Shown piece by piece: positions 11,249 to 64,000 of a stretch of DNA of 64,000 nt. Location: positions 620,001 to 684,000 of the forward strand of contig JAUPFP010000058.1 in assembly GCA_036925085.1 (NCBI GenBank). Direction: 5' to 3'. Source of the DNA: Brachycybe producta (Eukaryota > Arthropoda > Diplopoda > Playtdesmida > Andrognathidae). The stretch's first letter is position 1. Each line of letters begins with the position of its first letter. The notes under the pieces are model-generated. The model was not told the DNA's origin. It was given only the letters and a program-made list of their open reading frames with translations, and made no database searches. Made by a program: the position numbers and the translations under genes.

Positions 11249-12295
11249 AAGGAATTGTTTCTTTAGAAAGATTCCTAACAGTTTCTGAGATTAGTTTTTA
11301 GGTGAAACTTCGGACGAACGTATTCCTTAACGTAAATTGTGCCTATACAAAGGGGTTTTGAGGGTTTTTTTTAAAAAAAGGGGGCCTTACGAAACAAACG
11401 AGAGAGAGAGAGAAAAATACAATCAAAACCTTTTAACGAGACAAGAAAACGTCTCTTTCTTCATGTACAGAATATTTTAATACTTTAATGCATTTTTTTT
11501 TATAGAAAACGAAAGAAGGGCACATTTTTTTTATTCAAGTGAATGAATTTTGTTTTAAACTTTTTATTTTTTATATATATTACAAACGAAAGAATCTCAA
11601 GAGGGGTTAAAGTAATTTAGAAGAATCTCTAAATCGAATCTTAATCATTGCTTAAAATAAGGCTTAAGTTAAAAATAGGATCGTGACAGAATCTTTTATA
11701 GCCGCCAAGGTATGATGAGTTTTTAAGCTTAGCTTTTGTCTTAAGCAAAGTTTTAGAATATTTGACCGGTAAGTCTGTTTTTTTTTCTGATGATCTTTTA
11801 AAAAGGGAGGATGGTTGCCTCCAAAAAGGTAATTCCATACGTAAAAGAAGCAAATCAAAAACATTCAAGCAAAAAAGTGACCTTCGGACCACAGTATTCT
11901 TAGGTGAAAGTGACAGAATTCGTAAATGTCGTGCCTAACATCGAATGACCTTTTTAATATTAACCATTCCATTTTGTTTTGCTTCATGATTTGCTTATTT
12001 TATTTCGAGATTATTCCGAATGTTGATTTTAAACAATTTGTCAAGTGAGTTCAAAACAAATTTATCAAGAGAGAGGGGGGGGGGTGAATATATTTTTAAA
12101 CTTTTACTATTTCTTTCCACGATGCACCTATTTTTCTTTTCTATTTTTTTTTTAAATATTATTATAAAATAGATATTTCTATGTGTTGATAGACTTTCGT
12201 ACATTTTTTTTAATAATGTTTACATTTTTACTATAAAAATACTTTTTGAAAAATACGTGATTCAAATTTTTTTTTCTCTTTAAGGACTGATTACA

Positions 12296-12409
12296 ATTAT
12301 ACGGCTAAGTGCCGCACAAACGGGTAATACACATCCAGTGCCTGTGACGTCATTTGGACGTATCTATACCTTCCGTATTGCCGTTTGTGTCGCACTTAAG
12401 TCGTATAAT
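12296..12409. repeat. Palindromic repeat with TGACGTCA core
   Basis: ATTATACGGCTAAGTGCCGC on the left mirrors GCGACACAAACGG-type sequence ending CGTATAAT on the right. A perfect TGACGTCA lies near the centre. Confidence 0.55.
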
Positions 12410-13640
12410 CGTAACGTTGGCTTTTATTCCCAATTTGCAAACGACCAGAAATAGTTCATTTTCGATCGTACATGCAGAAGAAAATGAATTCCACTTAAAA
12501 GGTAATTTGCCTAATTTGAACATTGAATTGTCTCTTCTTTCACAAGGACTTCGTATTTTCACAAGGACTTCCTTCATTTCCATTATTATTTAAGGCTCTT
12601 CCTCCTATATTTTTTCTCTTATCTTCTATAAACTCAACAATGTCTCCTTGTAATGTTTTCAGTTGTAATATGTGAGAGCCTTTGGATGCAAAAGGAAACA
12701 GAAATAAAAGTGTAAAATGGTCCCTAGGCTGGTTCAATATTCTTTTGCAAGCATATTGTGCAAGATTTTTGATGCTCCCTGTTGACGACGCAATCTACAA
12801 ATCGAATTGTGCAATAATTCAGTTCAAAATGTTAGAACTTGCACACTGAAATCTTGTGTTGAACTGAAGCGATGTTGGGCAACAGTACGTATTCAGACTT
12901 ACCAATATTTTAAATAGTTTTTGATTGACACTAGAATATATTGCGCAAACATTCAATATATCCTACAGATTTTATCAATAATAATGTGCAGTATAAAATA
13001 TTGTGCAATTTTATTGAGCCTCTAGGGGGGTAGCTTAAAACATTAAAGGCCTAGGGAGAGCTCAACTAACCCCAGAAGTTCCAAAAATTTTCATAAAATA
13101 CAAAAATTTAAGAATTATTGAAATCCCGAAAAATGCTAGAAAAAAAATCAAAACTATGCTTTTTTTTAAATGGCCAAAATATTTTATTGTTATTTAATGC
13201 GTAACCAATAGACATACAATATAAAATGTAAAAAAAAAAATCCATGTTCAATAATTGATGAAGACATGTTTCAAAGGTCAGTTTGAGCCAAAACACAAGG
13301 GAAATATTTTCGTATTTTGACGTATTAAAATTATGTAAATTTCGAGAGGCCGGTTGTTTCACAAATTAGGGTCTGACAGTCTGAAAATATATGTGGAGTC
13401 TCCGACCCCTTTTCGAATTTTAAACTTTATTCGAGGTGGGGCTGGCCCAAGGTTACTCTAGAAATCTTGGGATTCGCTCCTAAAATTCACATTGATGAAA
13501 TAACTTTAAAAGTGGAACTTTTTGTGTCACAGAACAGCAGAAGGAAATGATTGGCCTCAGAAAGAGAGTCGTTTCAAATTTTATAGCAGAAAGGGCCATT
13601 TTACAATGTAAGTATAAATTTATTTAATGTTCTATACTTG

Positions 13641-13936
13641 TTAGTGGTCGGATTTGTATGCAATATCAAAGCAAAGTGGTTTGCAATATGTGGCTCAAGT
13701 GCTAATTTTAAAGTAACAATCCTTCGTTTAGATCAACCAAACTCTGGTTAGAGGCTAGAACTTCAGTCGTCAACTGATAGTAGCCAGATATCTAGCCTCT
13801 AACCAGCCTTTTTGATTAGAAAAAAAAATCAATTGCAGTTGCTCTACTGATGATGATTACTTCACAATTGTGATTTGAGGAGCCACAAATTGAGAAACAT
13901 TTGCTTTGATATTTTGCATAAAAATTTGAGCTCTAA
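13641..13936. mobile_element. Family D palindromic MITE (GGGCTCGGATTT ends)
   Basis: Starts GGTCGGATTTGTATGCAATA and ends with the inverse TTGCATAAAAATTTGAGCTC. The centre has the inverted GGTTAGAGGCTAG/CTAGCCTCTAACC core. Confidence 0.65.
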
Positions 13937-16196
13937 TAGTAAAAGTGAAAACGTTGTGCAGAAAATCTTATGACCCAAGGAAAAAGTTTAAAATGAACTA
14001 ATTTTATCAAGAACAACATAAATGAGTTTGTTAAAAAAATTTAATTAGCTTTTCAAAACATTCCTTTGCAAGAAAAAAAGAAGATGGCTGACACATTTTT
14101 TCCAGTTTTCTTTTCATTTTAAATGAATATAACAAATATAATGACTTGATACAAAGGTATGATAATAGTAATAATAATTAATAATTAAATTGATACAACC
14201 AACCAATGAAAAAATGATAAAATTTAACATGCACACACACACATTCAACATATTTAAGAATTGAAAAACGGATTTTGGTTTTTATTTCTTACATTATTAA
14301 TTTATAATTAGACAAAGAAAAAAATCACTTCCAATTTATTAATCAAAATATGAACAATAGATAATAATTAAACAATTTGATAATTTTCTGTTAGAATGAT
14401 GATTTGGTTGAAAAATCTCAAAAGAAAAAAAGAAAAGAAAAAGAAAAAAAAGGATCAAAAGTTTATTCCATTGGAAAACATTCTTTGTAAACTAAAAATT
14501 AAAATGAAATGAAATTCATTAATTTTTATTTTATGTAAATAATTAATTGCATATAACTTAAGTGTATTAAATGACTGCTAATTATATAAATATATTTACG
14601 ACGTCCGCGCACACACAAAAAAAATCATTTAATCACAATCAACAAACACAGTTTTCTAATTTCAAACTTGAAGAAAAAAATAATTTATGCAAGTTTTATT
14701 TAGTGTAAATTATGTTAATTATAATTAAGGCCTCTTGTTAATTTTTTTTTCTTCTGGTATTGTTAATTATTCGAAAGGCATTCAAGTCAATTGTACGTAA
14801 GAGACACAGATACGCTTCCGTAATCAACAAAAGAAAAAGCACAATTATTATGGACACATAGAGAGAGAAAAACATCGGTAAAAGTCGAAATACCGATTCA
14901 ATTTCATGCAAACCCCTTTCACATCATGCTGTAATGCAGAAGGTCGAACTCTACTGCGCATGAGCATTGTTCAAATACACCCTATGTAAGAAGGATTGGA
15001 ACACATAGGTTTCGAGGTTTTTTTTTAAAACCTCTTTTCGACTGCAAAATGAAGTCTGGTTGTCGCCAAAATCGACCACTTTTGAGTTTTTCCATAGAAA
15101 ATACACTGCAATTACACAACCCTAACAACATGCGACTTAATTTTGCAGTCGAAAAGTGGTCTGTGTGTCCAAGGCCCTAAGTTGTATCTGTATTATGCAT
15201 CTGCTCAGTAGAAACCGACCTTTCATTACTTCCGCATTTATGGCATAGTGTGAATCAATCCTTAAACTCCCCATATAATGAACATATTCTAGAAGTTACT
15301 TGTGTTTAAGGCTATTTTTTTTTGCTGGTTTGTTCTTTCCAAAAAAAAAAACAGTCAAAAACTGTGTGTTTTTTTTTTACTTTAGAATAAATTTTGAAGG
15401 TCCAAATTTAAAGAAAAAGACTAATTTCCAACCCTCTAAGCAAGGTTCTGGTATAGAAAAACGCCATTCAAGAATACTTAATAAAACAAGTTGTTTTTTC
15501 TATGTTGGAACCTTGTTTAGAGAGTTCAAATTAAAAGTTCAAGCGCCAAGTTTCCTTTTTTTTTTAATTTGGGCCTACACTTCTGGTCAAGAGAGTTTAG
15601 GGCTAGATTAGGATTGACGGGCTAAATTAAATAAGAGCTAATAATCGTAATTTATTTTTTTCGAAAATATTAAAAGTATTAAAATGTGATAATGCATTTA
15701 ATTAGCCTTATTTACATTTTAAAATCGGTCTGGAAAAAAAATGGTCATTAGCTGCTTTAGAAATTTTTTCATCAAAATGTTATTATTGGAAACTAGAAGA
15801 GCAAAAAAAGTTAAAATCTCGAAAACGCAAATGAATAACACAAATGAGCTCTTATTCAAACCTAGCCATAATAGATGTTTAACAATCTACGGTTAATTAA
15901 ATTCCGGTCATTCTATGTTTTATAAGCAACATTAATAAGAAATTGAAAGTGTTTTTAGAAACTAGAAGAGTAAAGAAATACATTAAGAGTATTTTCAAAA
16001 GTAAACTTTTTTATAAAAAAAAAAGTTTCAAATTTGGTCGTCTGTCATACAAAAAAAAAGTTTATTTTGAAAGATATATCTTACATGAAAAATGAAGTTA
16101 CTCCTCTAGTTTCTAAAAGACATTGTAACGTTTTTTTGGTAAATGTTTATTTTTAAAGCAAGAATGATCAGAGTTGTAGGGACATTTTCATTGTAC

Positions 16197-16570
16197 TGTA
16201 GAATCTCGATTATCTGGATGAAATGGGACCGGATTACCGAATAATCCGGAAAAGCGCTGTTTTTTTAAACTTTTAGTTCACTCCTTAACTATGGGGAAGT
16301 TAAAAATTAAACTAAAATAAACTTTTATATTATGATAAAAGCCGATTCGGATCAAGATCGGTAGAATTAACCGGTTGGTTCGTTACTAAGGACGCGGGGA
16401 AGCATGTACGAAATTTGGTTGCTAGGAATGAATCGTCATCGAGACCCGCGATTCCTCGCAACCAAATTTCGTAAATGCTTCCCCGCGTCCTTAGTAACGA
16501 ACGAACCGGTTAATTCTACCAACTTTGGGTTCGGATTACCCGGAATTCCGGATTACCGAGATCCTGATAA
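16197..16570. mobile_element. Pogo/Tigger-like palindromic MITE
   Basis: The left end TGTAGAATCTCGATTATCTG resembles the pogo/Tigger terminus (CAGTAGAATCTCGATTATCC-type). The right end has the inverse GATTACCGAGATCCTGAT. Inside, 16355-16440 and 16437-16518 form a long near-perfect hairpin around GAAATTTGGTTGC. Confidence 0.6.
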
Positions 16571-17468
16571 TGGAGATTTAAACAGTATTTAGTTTTACAA
16601 TTCAGACAAGACAAAAAAAAGTACAAAAAATGGTCTTACGATAGGAAATTGGAGGGAAAAAAGGGGAACTTTTATGAAATATATGGACTTTCCGAATATG
16701 AAACTCTGAATAACAACTGTACATAACTGACATAATTAATTAATGAATAAAATTTTCTAATTTTTGTTTTAAATATACACTTAAATATATAATCAAAGAA
16801 TGGAAAACAACAAAATACCCCTTTTTTTTTCTTTATATATAATTTATATACAAAAATGAGCTTATGGCACTTTGGGTGATCAACACACTCATCTAATGAC
16901 TTTATAATCTCTTAATTCTCACACACATTGTATTTGTTTTTGTTTTTCTGAAATGGACGTTTAGAAGCAGAATTATAATTATTTATATAATAATAATAAT
17001 AATAAATAATTGTTATGGTCGATGATGAAACACAGTTTTTTTTATCAATTTGATATAATAAATTTCTGAGACTATAATTGGTTAAAATTGCGTTTCGATA
17101 CCCATTTTTATTTTCTTATTTTTGATTTACTTCTGAGATTTTTTTTTTTTAAAAAATGGACTTACTTAAATTTTTCTTTTTTTGTGTTTTTGTTTTTTAA
17201 CAAAAAAAAAAATTTAAGTGCATAAAATTGGTTCCTTAAATATAATTTATAATAAGAATATGGAGAGAGAGTTCTTCGAAAAATGAAATATTATTTGAAA
17301 AATGTTTCACACGCACGCACGGGCGCAACTCAAAACACACAAACAGAAGATGCAAACGTACAAAACACACGCACACAAGTACACACACTGGACAAATAAA
17401 CTAAAAAAAAATGAAAAATATAACATTTATAATTGATAAATCTTGAAAAGAATTAATCTGATACGCGA

Positions 17469-17730
17469 TTAAGATGGTTTTAAATTGTAAAAACTCTTCT
17501 CTCGAACACTTTGATTATTCTATCTTTCAGGTCAGCAAAATTAAGAGAAACTTTAATGTGTTTTAAAGACTAGAAGGGGTAGCTCAATCACTTAATTGTA
17601 TTTTCATGTTGATATCTTTCAAAGTAAGCTTTTTATTCGAGTTTGAATATGATCCAACTGTAAGCAGGCTAAGATTTTTAAAATTTTTATCTATTTTTAT
17701 CATGAATTGTGAGCTACCCTTCGACGTGGC
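17469..17730. mobile_element. Family A palindromic MITE
   Basis: Begins TTAAGATGGTTTTAAATTGT; then GAAACTAGAAGGGGTAGCTC … ATTTTCATGTTGATATCTTT, the recurrent family A body. The right arm is weak. Confidence 0.5.
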
Positions 17731-17789
17731 CTATAGGACAAAAAATGCCTTAAAAGCGGGTCTCTGTTTCGTATGCTGACTAGCATATT

Positions 17790-17893
17790 AACAAACTGTT
17801 TACACCGCCAACACATATGCTAGCTAGCCTTTTGAAGAAGCTATATACTCCGGCCAACAGTGCTGGTCAACAATTGTTGGCGGTGTAAACGTA
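17790..17893. repeat. Small inverted repeat, GTTTACACCGCCAACA
   Basis: GTTTACACCGCCAACA on the left mirrors TGTTGGCGGTGTAAAC on the right, a roughly 100-bp palindromic unit. Confidence 0.6.
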
Positions 17894-18630
17894 TCATTTT
17901 CAAACCATTAATGGAATCGTGATTATTTTCAAGATTTATCAACGGCCAACAAAACTGAGTAAATAAACGATTCAAACTTTCGAAGTAAGACTTAGTAGAG
18001 AGAGAGAGAGAGAGAAACAAGAGATTGAACCATCCATTGATACTCGAAACGTTTACCGTATAAAAATACAATGTTTGCTATATTAAACATTGCAGAAATC
18101 AAATGACATAATGAGGGGAGAAAAAAAAAACGAATGATGGACTTGGCACCGAAACCCTCAAAAAAACAGGGCCAGAAAAAAAAAATAAACCTTTGGCTCA
18201 CGAAAACCTTAAGATTCGTTGTGTGACATACTTAAGTGAGCCTTGGTTTTGTTTATTCTTACGTCCTTTTCATTTTTGCTGCTCTGTGGCAAGCACAATC
18301 AAAAAAAGAGAGAGAGAGAGAGAGAGAAAGAAAACCTAATTAAAAAATTAGTAAATCTCTCTCTCTCGGTTTGGTTCTTCTTCTTCTTCGTATTCCATTT
18401 GGTGCATATTCAAATGACACTCAAATAATGAATTGAGAACCTCAAAAATTGGCTTAATCGGTCGTAAAAGTAACCGTTAACCACCGTAATAATTTACGGA
18501 TTCGTTGTAGACACACGACAAGCAGTTTTCTTTCTTTGGATGTCCTTGTGGGTGACGATAAAAGAAAACATTAACGCCTCTCGAGAGTAAACGAGGAAAG
18601 AAAAAAATTAACTGTCAAGGTTTTTTTTTA

Positions 18631-63417
<44,787 letters not shown>

Positions 63418-64000
63418 CTTGATTAATCGAGTTAAGGAATATAACTTTGAATAAAATTATAACAGAACAGAACAAAATAACCAAAATTGTCAATTGATTT
63501 ATATATTGATAGTTGTATTTTTATGCTGTTTTTTTTGTTGGATTAAATAGTTCCTTTGTTACAGGCCCTCTATCTGGTCTGCTTGCAGAGAGTTATTATT
63601 CATATTCAAAGTTTAGCCACAGTTGTGTACTATGGTAATAGCTTATTACTATTTATTTTACTTAATCTGGAATTTTTTTTAAAAAAATCCAAAATTCGTG
63701 TTAAATGAAAGGATTCTCTGATGTTATTTTAAGAGATAATATCGAAAATATACTTAGAATGTTATGAAATTTTTCGTTTTAAACGATTTTCACTATATTT
63801 TAAGCTTTTTTTTTGTTTCATGCTGTATTTATAAATACAGCATTAGATTTATTTACCACTGTATTAAAAAAAAAAAACAGTGCTCAAAATAAAGTTAAGC
63901 TTAAACTCATGATATGTAAGATAAAACTCTCTTATAATAAGTCTATGGAGAGTTTTTTAAATTTTGCTTTGTTTAAGGTTCACTTTGGCTTAAATTAGCC
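63418..64000. other. Intron upstream of v1, right window edge
   Basis: No exon recognised. A perfect 22-bp palindrome (TGCTGTATTT followed by ATAAATACAGCA) lies at 63821-63842. The channel's N-terminal exons must lie beyond 64000. Confidence 0.6.

Larger units (their letters stand above)
11249..18630. other. Convergent intergenic region between contactin and Cav1
   Basis: About 7.4 kb between the two stop codons, containing both 3' untranslated regions (boundaries not resolved) and repeats at 12296-12409, 13641-13936, 16197-16570, 17469-17730 and 17790-17893. A GAGA run at 18000-18016 and another at 18308-18328 are present. No convincing gene. Confidence 0.6.

Noticed and set aside
16404-16592. 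62-codon open frame in the pogo-like palindrome
   Set aside because: It lies wholly within the inverted repeat arms and has no protein-like features.
63418-63444. Extension of exon v1 upstream, reading LYSLTRLIK before PFEYL
   Set aside because: It is open and superficially like the LFCLT segment of Cav1, but it would delete the conserved stretch ending EWK. The AG directly before the Pro codon gives the expected exon boundary.

Overview
Eukaryotic, animal genomic DNA, AT-rich with many homopolymer runs. Genes are split into short GT-AG exons. There is no bacterial-style gene packing. The best-supported content is two conserved neuronal genes in convergent (tail-to-tail) arrangement. Their domain make-up (a contactin that begins with a C-type lectin domain, plus a Drosophila Ca-alpha1D-like L-type calcium channel) points to an arthropod or other ecdysozoan. 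I cannot place the species further.

Region 1 (1-4427) is the upstream flank, made of transposon relics. It includes an 8-bp target-site-duplication insertion typical of hAT elements at 1071-1779. Region 2 (4428-11248, + strand) is a complete contactin-type gene. I rebuilt 22 coding exons whose phases all agree, giving a 1225-residue protein: signal peptide, C-type lectin domain, six Ig domains, four fibronectin III domains and a hydrophobic GPI-anchor signal. Region 3 (11249-18630) lies between the two 3' ends and holds miniature inverted-repeat elements, including a pogo-like palindrome.

Region 4 (18631-63417, - strand) is most of a voltage-gated L-type (Cav1) calcium channel alpha-1 subunit gene. 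I rebuilt 42 consecutive coding exons, all in phase. They total 6174 nt (2057 residues plus stop) and run from segment IS1 to the C-terminus. The N-terminal exons lie beyond the right edge. All four pore glutamates, the beta-subunit AID site, the EF-hand/IQ calmodulin region and the conserved distal C-terminal segment can be read. Two extra exons stand out: a tandem-duplicated, apparently mutually exclusive pair for IIIS5 (40971-41078 and 39495-39602), and a previously unexpected 48-nt in-frame candidate cassette in the IIIS4-S5 linker (42009-42056).

The channel's introns are densely colonised by palindromic miniature transposons of at least ten families. Several are nested inside each other, and some have recoverable target duplications (8 bp for hAT-like; TTA for PIF/Harbinger-like). 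Other low-complexity tracts include a ~158-bp (TA)n run 18 bp inside an intron and an 18-G run. Functionally the two genes share only a neuronal and junctional theme: an adhesion molecule and a depolarisation-triggered calcium channel. Nothing in the sequence shows co-regulation.
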